Shown piece by piece: positions 9,421 through 20,183 of a stretch of 64,000 bases of DNA. Where the stretch lies: positions 44,818 to 108,817 of the forward strand of contig CALULH010000009.1 in assembly GCA_944321435.1 (NCBI GenBank), in the 5' to 3' direction. Numbering within the stretch: position 1 is the first letter of the stretch; the number at the start of each line of letters is the position of its first letter. The position numbers and the translations under genes are program-made. The notes beneath the pieces were generated by a model. It worked only from the letters and a program-made list of their open reading frames with translations, was not told the DNA's origin and did no database searches. Source of the stretch: an uncultured Coriobacteriaceae bacterium. GTDB lineage: Bacteria; Actinomycetota; Coriobacteriia; Coriobacteriales; Coriobacteriaceae.

Positions 9421-11034
9421 ATGGCTGCGGACAAACCTTCCTATTACATCACCACGCCCATCTACTACGTTAACGCCAAGCCGCATCTGGGCACTGCCTA
9501 CTGCACCGTTATGACCGACGTGCAGGCGCGTTTCCGCCGCGCGTGCGGATACGACGTCAAGTTCCTGACCGGCATGGACGAGCATGGCGAGAAGGTGGCC
9601 GAGGCGGCCGAGAAGAACGGGTTCGACACTCCGCAGGCATGGTGCGACTCCATGGAGCCGGCCTTCGCCGACCTGTGGCGCGCGCTCGAGATCTCCAACG
9701 ACGATTTCATCCGCACCACCCAGCCGCGCCACATCGCCGGCGTGCAGAAGTTCCTCAAGGTCCTTCTCGACCGCGGCTACATCTACAAGGGCGCGTACGA
9801 CGGTTGGTACTGCCGTCCGGACGAGACGTACTTCACCGACACGCAGGTGCACCACCACGAGGAGGAGCGCCTTGCCGCCGGCGAGGCGCCGGCGGATCCT
9901 GCGCACCCGCTCTGCCCCGACTGCGACCGCCCGCTCGAGCGCATCCAGGAGGAGAGCTGGTTCTTCAAGCTTTCCGCTTTCCAGCAGCCGCTTCTCGACT
10001 TCTACGCGGCCCATCCCGACTTCATCCAGCCCGAGACGCGCAAAAACGAGGTCATCTCCTTTGTGTCCGGCGGCCTCAAGGACCTTTCCATCAGCCGCTC
10101 CACCTTCGACTGGGGCGTTCCGTTCCCCTTCGATGAGGACCATGTGGCCTACGTCTGGGTGGACGCGCTGATCAACTACCTGACGGCCCTGGGCTACGGC
10201 TCCGACGACGAGGCCGAGTTCCGCCGCCGCTGGCCCGCCCAGGCGCATATCGTGGGCAAGGACATCATCCGCTTCCACTGCGTCATCTGGCCGGCGCTGC
10301 TCATGGCCGCCGACCTCCCGCTGCCCGAGAAGGTCTTCGCGCACGGCTTCCTCACGGTCCGCAACGAGGAGACCGGCAAGGTCGAGAAGATGAGCAAGAG
10401 CCGCGGCAACGTGATCGCCCCCGAGGAGGTCATGGACCTGCTCGGCGTGGGCGCCTATCGCTACTACTTCATGAGCGACGTGGTGCACGGCACCGACGCT
10501 CCCATCAGCTGGGGCCGTATGCGCCAGGTTTACAACGCCGACCTCGCCAACAGCTGGGGCAACCTGGTGAGCCGCGCGCTCAACATGTCCATCAAGTACT
10601 TCGACGGCTGCGCGCCCGCCCGTCCGGGCACCTGGGACGAGGCCACGCCGCTCAAGGACGCGGCCGACGGGGTGTACGGGCGCTACGCGGCGCATATGGA
10701 GACCTTCGACTACCAGGGTGCCGCGGCCGACATCATGCAGATCGTCTCGGCGGCCAACCTCTACATCGAGAACAGCGCGCCGTGGGCGCTCGCCAAGGAT
10801 CCGGACAAGGCGGGCGAGCTCGAGCTCGTGCTCTGGAACGTGCTGGAGGCCATCCGCATTGCCAACGAGCTCTACGCCCCCTTCATGCCCGCCATCTCGG
10901 CTGAGGTGCGTCGCCGTCTGGGGCTTCCGGCGGAGCAGGACGCCGCGCTTGAGGAGCTCTGCCAGTGGGGCGGCCTGGCGGGCGGCCAGCCGGTGGAGAA
11001 GGGCGACCCGCTGTTCCCCCGTTTGCAGGACTAA
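9421..11034 (+). CDS. metG: Methionine-tRNA ligase
   Basis: 537 aa. ATG 9421 follows a strong ribosome-binding site (GAGGAGAAGG). The class I HIGH-like motif is PHLGTAY (residues 21-27) and KMSKS is at residues 323-327. A zinc-knuckle pair sits in CPDCDRP, and a typical anticodon-binding helical domain forms the C-terminus (NLVSRALNMSIKYF). It is the short bacterial form: there is no C-terminal tRNA-binding dimerisation domain. A possible extended -10 (TGCGATAAT, 9391-9399) lies in the 40-base gap after rsmI, but it is very close to the start and I do not list it as a promoter. Confidence 0.97.
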   Translation: MAADKPSYYITTPIYYVNAKPHLGTAYCTVMTDVQARFRRACGYDVKFLTGMDEHGEKVAEAAEKNGFDTPQAWCDSMEPAFADLWRALEISNDDFIRTTQPRHIAGVQKFLKVLLDRGYIYKGAYDGWYCRPDETYFTDTQVHHHEEERLAAGEAPADPAHPLCPDCDRPLERIQEESWFFKLSAFQQPLLDFYAAHPDFIQPETRKNEVISFVSGGLKDLSISRSTFDWGVPFPFDEDHVAYVWVDALINYLTALGYGSDDEAEFRRRWPAQAHIVGKDIIRFHCVIWPALLMAADLPLPEKVFAHGFLTVRNEETGKVEKMSKSRGNVIAPEEVMDLLGVGAYRYYFMSDVVHGTDAPISWGRMRQVYNADLANSWGNLVSRALNMSIKYFDGCAPARPGTWDEATPLKDAADGVYGRYAAHMETFDYQGAAADIMQIVSAANLYIENSAPWALAKDPDKAGELELVLWNVLEAIRIANELYAPFMPAISAEVRRRLGLPAEQDAALEELCQWGGLAGGQPVEKGDPLFPRLQD

Positions 11035-11107
11035 CTGATCCCGGCGGCCTTCCAGGGCACCCCGTCCTTCTCGGCTGTAGGCGCCTGAGTTTTTGTTGGG
11101 AGCAACC

Positions 11108-12070
11108 ATGACCACTTCTCCGCTGGCGAGCCCGGCGGCCACGCGCGACGTGCTGGAGCGCTACGGGCTGGCCACCAAGCACCGGCTGGGCCAGAACTTC
11201 CTGGTCGACAACCACGTGATCGAGCGCATTATGGCGCTTGCGGCGCTTGACGGCGACGCGCGCGTGCTGGAGGTGGGCCCCGGTATCGGAACGCTCACGC
11301 TCGCGCTCGTGCAGGAGGCGGGCGCGGTGGTTGCCGTCGAGATGGACCGCACGCTGGAGCCCGTGCTCGAGGAGCACGCGGCCGGGCACCCTAACCTGGC
11401 CTACATCCTGGGCGACGCCCTCAAGGTGGCGCCGGAGGAGCTTGCGGCCGCTTACGCGCGCATTGCGGCGCGCCGGGAGGGGCGCCTGTCGGCGGAGGGC
11501 GGGGCGCCTGATGCCGCCCCGCTCATGCCGGACATCCTCGTGGCGAACCTGCCCTACAACGTTGCGGCCACGCTCATCCTGCAGCTGCTGACCGACATGC
11601 CCTCGCTTAAGGCGGCGGTGGTCATGGTGCAGAAGGAGGTCGCCGACCGCATAGCGGCCGAGCCCGGTACCAAGGCGTACGGCGCCTACACGGCCAAGCT
11701 CGGCATGTACGGGCGCGTGGTCGGGCGCTTCGAGGTGCCGCCGCGCTGCTTCAGGCCCGCCCCGCACGTTGATTCAGCCGTCGTGCGGATTGAGCGCTGG
11801 GGGGTCGGCGAGGCTCCCGACGCCGCTCTGCACGACCCCGCCTTCCGCGCGCGGTGCGCCTCGGTGATGGAGGCGGCCTTCGCCCAGCGCCGCAAAACGA
11901 TCCGCAACTCCATGGGGGCGTCGGGCTTCGACAAGGCACGGCTCGACGCGGCCTTCGCGGCGGCCGGCATTGCGCCCACGGCGCGCGCGGAGAGGCTCTC
12001 CACGGCGGACTTCGCGCATCTTGCCCGGGCGCTCGACGCTGCCGGCGCGGACGAAGCCGCAACGGCGTAG
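11108..12070 (+). CDS. rsmA: 16S rRNA dimethyladenosine transferase RsmA (KsgA)
   Basis: 320 aa, ATG 11108 with GGGAG upstream (11098-11102); an in-frame TTG at 11093 is less likely. Methylates A1518 and A1519 of 16S rRNA. Motifs: HRLGQNFLVD near the N-terminus, motif I EVGPGIGTLTLAL, VEMDRTLEP, catalytic motif IV NLPYNVAA, and the C-terminal RRKTIRNSM. An acidic/Ala-rich insert around residues 120-140 is the only unusual segment. Lies 73 bases after metG. Confidence 0.96.
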   Translation: MTTSPLASPAATRDVLERYGLATKHRLGQNFLVDNHVIERIMALAALDGDARVLEVGPGIGTLTLALVQEAGAVVAVEMDRTLEPVLEEHAAGHPNLAYILGDALKVAPEELAAAYARIAARREGRLSAEGGAPDAAPLMPDILVANLPYNVAATLILQLLTDMPSLKAAVVMVQKEVADRIAAEPGTKAYGAYTAKLGMYGRVVGRFEVPPRCFRPAPHVDSAVVRIERWGVGEAPDAALHDPAFRARCASVMEAAFAQRRKTIRNSMGASGFDKARLDAAFAAAGIAPTARAERLSTADFAHLARALDAAGADEAATA

Positions 12071-12132
12071 CCGCAGGGCGCCGGGTCCCGCCGGCGCGCC
12101 TGCCGAAAGCAGCAGACGGGAAGGGGAGTGCC

Positions 12133-13173
12133 ATGACCCAGGGGCAGACGGGGGACGCGGGCGCGGTCGACGCAGGACGGGATCCGCGTTTCTCGCTCAC
12201 GTTCGCTAAAAAGAAGAAGGCGTTCCGCACGCCGGTGCCGCTCTACCCGCTGGCCGACACGCATGCGCACATCAACTCGTTCTGGTCCGCCGACCCGGCC
12301 GAGGTTCTCGCCCGCGCCGCATTGGCGGGCGTGGGCGCCCTTGTGACGCTTTACGACCCGCTGGGCGATAAGCTCACGGCCTCCGAGTTCATCGCGCGGC
12401 TGGACGCCGCCGTCGACGGCGCCCGCGCGTTGCTCTCCGAGGCGGCCGACCAGGGGCTGCGGCCGCCGTTCGCCACGGCCCTGCCCGCCGGCGCGTCCGG
12501 GCCGGTCGACCTGCTCTCGTGCGTGCGCTTCCTAGCGGGCGCGCACCCCTACGGCGCGCCGGAGTACGATGACGCGGCCGAGCGCGAGGTGCTTCTCGCC
12601 TTGGAGGACCCCCGCGCCGGCGGCGTCGGCGAGATCGGCCTGGACTATCACTTCGATGCGGACGACGACGTTTCCGCCGCACCCCATGACGTGCAGATGG
12701 CCTGCATGGCCCGGCAGTTGGCGCTTGCCAACCGCCGGGGCCTGCCGGTCGAGCTGCATCTGCGCAACGATGCCGGCGACACCCTGCGCCAGGCGCACGA
12801 GGACGCCCTGCGCGTGCTCGCGCGGGAGGGCGTTCCCCGCGCGGGCTGCGTGCTGCATTGCTTTGGCGAGGACCGCGCCACCATGGAGCGCTTTCTCGCG
12901 GCCGGCTGCCACATCGCCTTCGGCGCCGCCGCCACGTTCAAGCGCAACGACGCGGTGCGCGAGGCGTTTGCCGCTTGCCCGCTCGATCGGCTCGTGTTCG
13001 AGACGGACTGCCCCTACATGGCCCCCGAGCCGGTGCGCGGCATCGAATGCGAGCCGGCGCTGATCCCCTTCACCGTCGAGCGCCTCGTGGCCGAGCGCAC
13101 CCGCGTCACGGGGGAGGACCCCGCCCGCATCGTCCGGGCCGCATGGGAGAACTCCAGCCGGCTCTTCTTCTAG
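12133..13173 (+). CDS. tatD: TatD-family metal-dependent DNase
   Basis: 346 aa from ATG 12133 (ribosome-binding site GGGGAG). TIM-barrel amidohydrolase with the metal site DTHAHI, catalytic GEIGLDYHF, ELHLRN, VLHCFG and ETDCPYMAPEP, all in family order. The N-terminus is about 40 residues longer than a minimal TatD and Lys-rich (AKKKKAFR); the segment between the first His pair and the Glu strand is also long. Role: 3'-5' DNase/phosphodiesterase implicated in DNA repair or RNA quality control. Start chosen by ribosome-binding site; the frame is open far upstream inside rsmA. Confidence 0.93.
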   Translation: MTQGQTGDAGAVDAGRDPRFSLTFAKKKKAFRTPVPLYPLADTHAHINSFWSADPAEVLARAALAGVGALVTLYDPLGDKLTASEFIARLDAAVDGARALLSEAADQGLRPPFATALPAGASGPVDLLSCVRFLAGAHPYGAPEYDDAAEREVLLALEDPRAGGVGEIGLDYHFDADDDVSAAPHDVQMACMARQLALANRRGLPVELHLRNDAGDTLRQAHEDALRVLAREGVPRAGCVLHCFGEDRATMERFLAAGCHIAFGAAATFKRNDAVREAFAACPLDRLVFETDCPYMAPEPVRGIECEPALIPFTVERLVAERTRVTGEDPARIVRAAWENSSRLFF

Positions 13174-13249
13174 CGCGCGGCCATGTCCCGCCCGCTAAGG
13201 GGCGATGCGGTCTGGAATGTGTGCGGATACCGTCCCTATGCTGAAGTAG

Positions 13250-13297
13250 CGAACATCTGTACGATATTTGTGCTAGGATACCTACAACAGGTGTTCG
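13250..13297 (+). promoter_or_regulatory. Two LexA-like SOS boxes flanking an extended -10 promoter
   Basis: Box 1, CGAACATCTGTACG (13250-13263), differs by one base from the Gram-positive/actinobacterial consensus CGAACNNNNGTTCG. Box 2, on the opposite strand at 13297-13284, reads CGAACACCTGTTGT with two mismatches. Between them is an extended -10 (TGC-TAGGAT, 13271-13279). Both boxes bracket the transcription start region of the Y-family polymerase gene at 13322, the expected layout for damage-induced control by LexA. Confidence 0.7.
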
Positions 13298-13321
13298 CTT
13301 TCTCGTAGGAGGGGGGCCAGG

Positions 13322-14635
13322 GTGCCGCGCACGTACCTCTGCATCGACCTCAAGACGTTCTACGCTTCGGTGGAGTGCGTGGCGCGCGGCCTCGACCCGT
13401 TCACCACCAACTTGGTGGTGGCCGACCCCGCCCGTACGGAGAAGACCATCTGCCTGGCCGTGAGCCCGGCGATGAAGGCGCTCGGCGTGCGCAACCGCTG
13501 CCGCGTGTTCGAGATACCCAAGGGCATCGACTACATCATGGCCAAGCCGCGCATGCGGCACTACATGGAGGTGTCCGCGCAGATCTACGGCATATACCTG
13601 CGCTATGTTTCCCCGGAGGACATCCACGCCTACTCCATCGACGAGTGCTTCATAGACGCCACGCCCTACCTGCGCCTTTACGGGCTCGACGCGCGGTCCT
13701 TCGCCCAGAGGCTCATGGATGCCGTGAGGGGGGAGACGGGCATCTTCGCAACGGCGGGTATCGGCGAGAACCTCTTCTTGGCAAAAGTGGCGCTCGACAT
13801 CGCCGCAAAGCGCCAGGACGACGGGATCGGCGAGCTTGACCGAGAGGCGTTTCTCAAGACCGTGCGCTACCACCGTCCCATTACCGACATCTGGGGCATC
13901 GGCCCGGGCATTGCGCGCCGGCTCGAGAAGTACGGAGTGGCGGATTTGGCCGGGGTGGCGGCGCTGGACCCGGACCTCCTCTACCGGGAGTTCGGCGTCA
14001 ACGCGGAGTACCTCATAGACCACGCTCACGGCATCGAGCCCTGCACCATCGCCGACATCCACGCCTACGTGCCCGAGACCTCCTCGTCGGTCAACGGGCA
14101 GGTGCTCGGCTGCCCCTACACCAAGGACGAGGCGCGCATCGTCCTGAAGGAGATGGTTGACGGGGCCGTGCTGGACCTGGTGGCGAAGCACCGGGTCTGC
14201 GGGCGCGTTTCGCTGTACGTGGGCTATGACCACGGCGGCGCGGCGGTGGGCGGATTGGTCACCGGCGAGCACGGTACGCGCCCGGCCAACCCGCGTTCCG
14301 GTCCGCATGCCAGCGCCTCGCGCAAGCTCGGCGGGCGCACGGCGTCGCTGAGGCGGCTGCGCGCGGTTTTCGAGGCGCTCTACGACGAGATCGTCGATCC
14401 GGAGCGTATGGTCAAGCGCATGCACGTGGGCCTTGACGACCTGCTGCCCGAGGAGCTCGCCACCGTGGACCTCTTCACCGACGTGGCCGCCGAGGAGAAG
14501 GAGCACCGGCTGCAGCGGGCGGTGCTGGCCGTCAAGGGGAGGTTCGGCGGGAACGCCCTCATCAAGGGCATGAGCCTGACAGAGAAGGCCACTGCGCGCG
14601 AGCGCAACGAGCAGGTAGGGGGACATCATGCCTAA
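13322..14635 (+). CDS. Y-family (UmuC/DinB-type) translesion DNA polymerase
   Basis: 437 aa, GTG start 13322 after an AGGAGGGGGG ribosome-binding site. Error-prone lesion-bypass polymerase. Palm motifs CIDLKTFYASVEC (first metal Asp) and YSIDECFID (catalytic Asp-Glu) are intact, followed by a helix-hairpin-helix thumb (DIWGIGPGIARRLEKYG) and a little-finger domain. The type paired with YolD in Firmicutes (UvrX/YqjW group) is the closest match. It overlaps the YolD-like gene by 8 bases and is preceded by LexA-like boxes, so it should be SOS-induced. Confidence 0.92.
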   Translation: MPRTYLCIDLKTFYASVECVARGLDPFTTNLVVADPARTEKTICLAVSPAMKALGVRNRCRVFEIPKGIDYIMAKPRMRHYMEVSAQIYGIYLRYVSPEDIHAYSIDECFIDATPYLRLYGLDARSFAQRLMDAVRGETGIFATAGIGENLFLAKVALDIAAKRQDDGIGELDREAFLKTVRYHRPITDIWGIGPGIARRLEKYGVADLAGVAALDPDLLYREFGVNAEYLIDHAHGIEPCTIADIHAYVPETSSSVNGQVLGCPYTKDEARIVLKEMVDGAVLDLVAKHRVCGRVSLYVGYDHGGAAVGGLVTGEHGTRPANPRSGPHASASRKLGGRTASLRRLRAVFEALYDEIVDPERMVKRMHVGLDDLLPEELATVDLFTDVAAEEKEHRLQRAVLAVKGRFGGNALIKGMSLTEKATARERNEQVGGHHA

Positions 14636-15035
14636 GGCCGACGGCAGCGGCGCAGGGGTCGACTGGGTGGGCAAGGTGGTGGCGCGAGGTCAGGTGCTCG
14701 GCCGCCCGGACCCCAAGCGCGCCAAGCAGTTCATGCCCTTTGCCGCCTTGCGCGGGTACTACGAGCTTATTCACGAGAAGGAGCGCGTTCCCGAGAAGCG
14801 GCGCGACCTTGCCCAGGAGGACCGCGAGCGCTTGTCACGCAAACTCGCGCAGGTGAGGCGCGGCGCCATGGTCACCGTCATCTATTACGACGGCGAGGCC
14901 TACGTTGAGACCACGGGGCTTGTCTCCCGCATCGATCCGGACGCGCAGTCCCTCACCGTGGTCAAGCGGACGATCCGCTACGCCGACCTGCTGGAGATCA
15001 GCGGCGAGGGCATAGACGAGGAAAGCCTGTGGTAG
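14628..15035 (+). CDS. YolD-like family protein
   Basis: 135 aa, ATG 14628 overlapping the polymerase stop. The signature RAKQFMPFAALRGYYE with a following Arg/Glu/Lys-rich helix matches the YolD-like family, and a C-terminal beta-rich part (VTVIYYDGEAYVETTG) is typical. YolD proteins are co-transcribed with UmuC-type polymerases in Gram-positive bacteria and are thought to act as UmuD-like accessory subunits; the biochemistry is poorly known. Overlap plus shared SOS promoter support a functional pair here. Confidence 0.85.
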   Translation: MPKADGSGAGVDWVGKVVARGQVLGRPDPKRAKQFMPFAALRGYYELIHEKERVPEKRRDLAQEDRERLSRKLAQVRRGAMVTVIYYDGEAYVETTGLVSRIDPDAQSLTVVKRTIRYADLLEISGEGIDEESLW

Positions 15036-15187
15036 CGCGCGGGCTTGTCCGAGGCGCAGCCGGTCGGGCGCGTGCCGGCTACCGCGTTTCGGCTACCGCG
15101 CCACTGCATTCCGCGCATCGTTTTCCGCTTCAACTCGGAAGCGGTCTGCTGACCGTCTGCCGAAGAGGAGGGGCTTTTATCGCATGA

Positions 15188-16696
<1,509 letters not shown>

Positions 16697-16874
16697 CAGG
16701 GCGGCGGATCCCGGCAGCCTTCCAGAGCGCCCTGCCTGTCCCGCGCCAGGCGTGCGCCATCGTCCGGGTGCGCGCTTTTCGCTCGGGATAATCCGGGGCA
16801 CTCTGAAAGCCCGGGCATGCGGTCGGGGCGAGCGCTGCCCCGACCGCTTCTGCATATGGGCGGAACATTCCGCC

Positions 16875-16920
16875 TCAACAGAAAGGGAGGGCCCGTTTGC
16901 GGGCCCTCCCTTTCTGTTGA
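16875..16920. terminator. Very strong hairpin between convergent GH1 and csoR genes
   Basis: Perfect 21-bp inverted repeat: arms 16875-16895 and 16900-16920 with a 4-base loop, core GAAAGGGAGGGCCCG. Located between the GH1 gene (plus) and csoR (minus, ending 16940), so it can serve both. There is no U-run on either side, which is unusual for an intrinsic terminator, but the stem includes AAAG/CTTT pairs near its base. Confidence 0.7.
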
Positions 16921-16939
16921 GGCGTCTCTTGCCGACGCG

Positions 16940-17212
16940 TTACTTCGCGAGCTTGTCGAGAAGCTTCTCGATCTCTGCCAGCTTGGCTTCCTTATCGGCC
17001 TCGGTGCCGCTTTCCATGGCGTCGCGGACGCAGGATTCCATATGGGCCTTGAGAACGCAGGCGTTGGTTTTGCCCAAGAGCGACTGCGTCGCCATGAGCT
17101 GCGTGGACACGTCGATGCAGTAGCGGTTCTCCTCGACCATCTTGATGATGCCGTCGATCTGGCCGCGCGCGGTCTTCAGGTACTGCAGCACCTGCTTATG
17201 GTCGGCTTTCAC
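16940..17212 (-). CDS. csoR: Copper-sensing transcriptional repressor CsoR
   Basis: 90 aa, GTG start at 17212 with an AAGGAGG ribosome-binding site. All-helical DUF156/CsoR protein. The Cu(I) ligands are at the expected spacing: Cys32 (NRYCIDV), His57 and Cys61 (LKAHMESC), the same Cys-x24-His-x3-Cys as Mycobacterium CsoR. Binds operator DNA without copper and releases it on Cu(I) binding. Third gene of the minus-strand copA-copZ-csoR run; matching operator-like sites precede copA and copZ. Confidence 0.93.
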   Translation of the reverse strand: MKADHKQVLQYLKTARGQIDGIIKMVEENRYCIDVSTQLMATQSLLGKTNACVLKAHMESCVRDAMESGTEADKEAKLAEIEKLLDKLAK

Positions 17213-17312
17213 GGGTTTCCTCCTTGCGCCGCGTCGGAGTGCGGGCGATGCGCATCCGGCCGGGTTCGTTTCCGTGCCGCTGCCTTGGCGCGGCACTGCG
17301 GGCGATCGGGTC

Positions 17313-17531
17313 CTAGGCCTCCTCGACTGAGGTGACGCGGTAACCGGCTTCCTCCACGGCGCCGGACAGCGTGTCCGCTGCGACGTCGTCTTCGCAGCTC
17401 ACCTGGACGGTGTTGGTCTCGTGGTCGGCCTCGGCGTCGACGACGCCCGCGACGGCGAGCAGCGCGCTCTCGGCCTTGGCCTCGCAGTTGTGGCACATCA
17501 GGCCCTCGGTGTGCAGGGTGAAGCTTTTCAT
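17313..17531 (-). CDS. copZ: Copper chaperone CopZ (HMA domain)
   Basis: 72 aa, a single heavy-metal-associated ferredoxin-like domain with the Cu(I)-binding MCHNC motif (Cys13, Cys16) and the expected GYRVTSVEEA ending. ATG 17531 is chosen because it begins the domain exactly. Delivers Cu(I) to the CopA exporter. It has its own promoter/operator (17578-17605) although it lies in line with copA, so it can be transcribed separately, together with csoR. Confidence 0.92.
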   Translation of the reverse strand: MKSFTLHTEGLMCHNCEAKAESALLAVAGVVDAEADHETNTVQVSCEDDVAADTLSGAVEEAGYRVTSVEEA

Positions 17532-17577
17532 AGTGCATCCTCTCGTTGGGGCGGCGCTGCCCGCCGCCGTTCCTACC

Positions 17578-17605
17578 AGTATAGGCACACCCCCGTGGGG
17601 TGGGT
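17578..17605 (-). promoter_or_regulatory. copZ promoter with CsoR-type operator
   Basis: On the minus strand a perfect -10 TATACT (17583-17578) is preceded by a G/C-tract pseudo-palindrome that reads ACCCCCGTGGGGTGGGT on the plus strand (17589-17605). The same AGTATA plus ACCCCC-GGGG-NGGGT arrangement occurs upstream of copA. CsoR operators are typically short C-tract/G-tract palindromes inside the promoter spacer, as here. Confidence 0.7.
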
Positions 17606-17713
17606 ACCTCTCGATGGCGCAGGGGCGCCCGGGCGCGTTCTGCGCCGCGCGAAAACCCGGCCCCGCCTGGATCGGCGCCCGGCTTCCCGACCCTGCGCCG
17701 CGGGGCTGGTGTT

Positions 17714-20050
17714 TTAAGCCTCGGCCGGCGCCACGCGCGGCTTGAAGCCGCGGAGCCTGAGCGCGTTCAGGCACACGCATACCGAGCTCAAGCTCATAGC
17801 CGCCGCTCCGAACATAGGGGAGAGCTGCCAGCCCAGCAGCGGGTAGAACACGCCGGCGGCCAGCGGGATGCCGCAGGCGTTGTAGACGAGCGCCCAGAAA
17901 AGCCCCTGCTTGATGCTGCGGATGGTCGCGCGCGACAGCTCCACGGCGCGGGCCACGTCCAAAAGGTCGCTTCTCATGAGCAGCACGTCGGCGCTCTCCG
18001 CCGCTATGTCGGCGCCCGTGCCGATGGCCAGGCCCACGTCGGCGCGCGCCAAGGCAGGCGCGTCGTTGATGCCGTCGCCGACCATGGCGACGGCATGGCC
18101 CTCCTTTTGCAGGCGGCTCACGTGCCGCTCCTTGTCCTGCGGCAGCACGTCGGCCACTACGGCGCCCTCCTCCAGGCCGACCTCGCGCGCAATGGCCTGC
18201 GCGGTGAGGGAGTTGTCCCCCGTGAGCATCACGGCGCTCACGCCCAGCCGGCCTAGCGCCGCGATCGTCGCCTTGCTCGTGGGCTTCACGGCGTCGGCAA
18301 CGGCGATAGTGCCCATGAAGCGGTTGCCACGGCAGAAGAAGAGCGGCGTCTTGCCTTCGCGCGCCAGCTCCGCGCGCAGCGCCTCGGGCACGTCAACGCC
18401 CATCTCGGACATGAGCTGCGCGTTTCCCGCGGCAACGCGGGACGCGCCCTCGGTGGCGGTCACGCCGCGGCCGGGCACGGCCGTAAAGTCGGCGAGGGGG
18501 CGCGCCACGTACCCCGCGGCCTTGGTGCGCTCGATCACGGCCTCGGCAAGCGGGTGCTCGCTTTTCGCCTCCAGCGTGGCGGCCAGCTTCAACAGGCTCT
18601 TCTCGCTCGCCCCTTCCGCGGGGATCACGTCGGTCACGCGCGGGCGCCCCTCGGTCACGGTCCCGGTTTTGTCCAGAACCACGGTGTCCACGCCGCGCAG
18701 GGTCTCAAGCGCCTCGGCGCTCTTGAACAGGATGCCCAGCTCGGCCCCCTTCCCGGTGCCCACCATGATGGCGAGCGGCGTGGCGAGCCCGAGCGCGCAG
18801 GGGCAGCTGATGACCACTACGGCCACGCCGGCCTGCACGGCCTGGCTCACATTGCCCGTTGCGATCATCCACACGATGAAGGTCGCCGCCGCAATGCCCA
18901 GCACGATGGGCACGAACACGCCGGCCACCTTGTCGGCCAGCCGCGCGATGGGCGCCTTGGTGGCGTTGGCGTCCTCCACGAGCCGCACGATGCGGGCTAG
19001 GTTGGTGTCCGCTCCCACACGCGTGGCGCGGAAGGTGAACGATCCGGTGCGGTTCACCGTGGCGGCGCTCACCGTGTCCCCGGGGCCCTTCTCGACGGGC
19101 ATGCTCTCCCCGGTCAGCGCGCTCTCGTCAACCGAGCTCGCGCCCTCGAGCACCACGCCGTCCACCGGGACGCTCTCGCCGGGGCGCACCAGGACGGTCG
19201 CGCCCAGCGGAATGTCGTCGGCGTCCATAGTCTGCTCGGCGCCGTCGACCAGCACCGTGGCGGTTTTGGGCGCCAAGTCCATGAGCTTCTCGATGGCCGC
19301 GCCCGTCTTGCCCTTGCTGCGCGTCTCCAGGTACTTGCCCACCGTCACCAGCGCGAGGATCATGCCGGCGCTTTCCAGGTAGAGGTCGTTCATCTGCAGG
19401 TGATGGGCTCCGGCGAGGTCGCCCGCCCCCAACGCGGCCGACATGCGATACATGGTGTAGATGGAATAGGCGAAGCTCGCGCCGCTGCCGATGGCGATCA
19501 GCGCATCCATGGTGGGGGCGCGGTGCATGAGGCTCTTGAAGCCGTTCTCAAAGTAGGCGCGGTTAACGTAGGCGATGACAAGTGCGAGCAGGAGCAAGGT
19601 GAGCGCATAGCTCAGGGAGTTCTCCGCTCCGGCGAGAAACGCCGGCAAGGGCGCCCCCATCATGTGGCCCATTCCCAGGTAGAAGAGGGGAACCATGAAT
19701 ACGAGCGAGATGATGAGGCGGTTGCGCATGTGCAGCGCCGCCTCCTCCATCTTCTTGGCCGGGCTCTCGCGCCGGGCGCGCCCGCGGGCCGATGCGGTGC
19801 CGCCCGCGGACGCGCCCGGCGTCGCGTCGGCGCCGGCGTCCTGCGGTGTTGCGCCGTAACCCGCGCGGTCCACGGCGCGGCAGATGTCGTCTGCGGTGAG
19901 CGCGCTTTCGTCAAAGTCCACGGCCATGGATCCCGAGAGCAGGTTCACGGCAACGCACTGCACGCCGTCGAGCTTCTCCACGGCCTTCTCCACATGCGCC
20001 TGGCAGGCGGCGCAGCTCATGCCGGTGACGTCGAATTTCTCGTGCGCCAT
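17714..20050 (-). CDS. copA: Copper-exporting P1B-type ATPase CopA
   Basis: 778 aa. One N-terminal HMA domain (GMSCAAC, Cys13/Cys16), an Ala/Gly-rich linker (about residues 70-95), membrane segments, the transmembrane metal site Cys416-Pro-Cys418 (SCPCALG), phosphorylation site Asp460 in [18 protein letters not shown] (the HP motif) and the hinge GDGINDAP. Pumps Cu(I) out of the cytoplasm using ATP. Transcribed first in the copA-copZ-csoR array, with a 182-base gap before copZ. Confidence 0.96.
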   Translation of the reverse strand: MAHEKFDVTGMSCAACQAHVEKAVEKLDGVQCVAVNLLSGSMAVDFDESALTADDICRAVDRAGYGATPQDAGADATPGASAGGTASARGRARRESPAKKMEEAALHMRNRLIISLVFMVPLFYLGMGHMMGAPLPAFLAGAENSLSYALTLLLLALVIAYVNRAYFENGFKSLMHRAPTMDALIAIGSGASFAYSIYTMYRMSAALGAGDLAGAHHLQMNDLYLESAGMILALVTVGKYLETRSKGKTGAAIEKLMDLAPKTATVLVDGAEQTMDADDIPLGATVLVRPGESVPVDGVVLEGASSVDESALTGESMPVEKGPGDTVSAATVNRTGSFTFRATRVGADTNLARIVRLVEDANATKAPIARLADKVAGVFVPIVLGIAAATFIVWMIATGNVSQAVQAGVAVVVISCPCALGLATPLAIMVGTGKGAELGILFKSAEALETLRGVDTVVLDKTGTVTEGRPRVTDVIPAEGASEKSLLKLAATLEAKSEHPLAEAVIERTKAAGYVARPLADFTAVPGRGVTATEGASRVAAGNAQLMSEMGVDVPEALRAELAREGKTPLFFCRGNRFMGTIAVADAVKPTSKATIAALGRLGVSAVMLTGDNSLTAQAIAREVGLEEGAVVADVLPQDKERHVSRLQKEGHAVAMVGDGINDAPALARADVGLAIGTGADIAAESADVLLMRSDLLDVARAVELSRATIRSIKQGLFWALVYNACGIPLAAGVFYPLLGWQLSPMFGAAAMSLSSVCVCLNALRLRGFKPRVAPAEA

Positions 20051-20119
20051 AGGGGCTCCTTCCGATTTTGGCGGGACGCGCCGCGTAGAAGAGCGCGCCC
20101 CGTTGCGTTTCTCGCCCCG

Positions 20120-20150
20120 AGTATAACACCCCCACCCCCTGGGGGAGGGT
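20120..20150 (-). promoter_or_regulatory. copA promoter with CsoR-type operator
   Basis: Minus-strand -10 TATACT (20125-20120) with an upstream C-tract/G-tract palindrome reading ACCCCCTGGGGGAGGGT on the plus strand (20134-20150). It shares the motif of the copZ promoter, supporting one repressor (CsoR) for both. The predicted transcript start is about 60 bases before the copA ATG. Confidence 0.72.
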
Positions 20151-20183
20151 TCTTTTTAGAATGCGTGAGCGGGAGGGGGAGGC

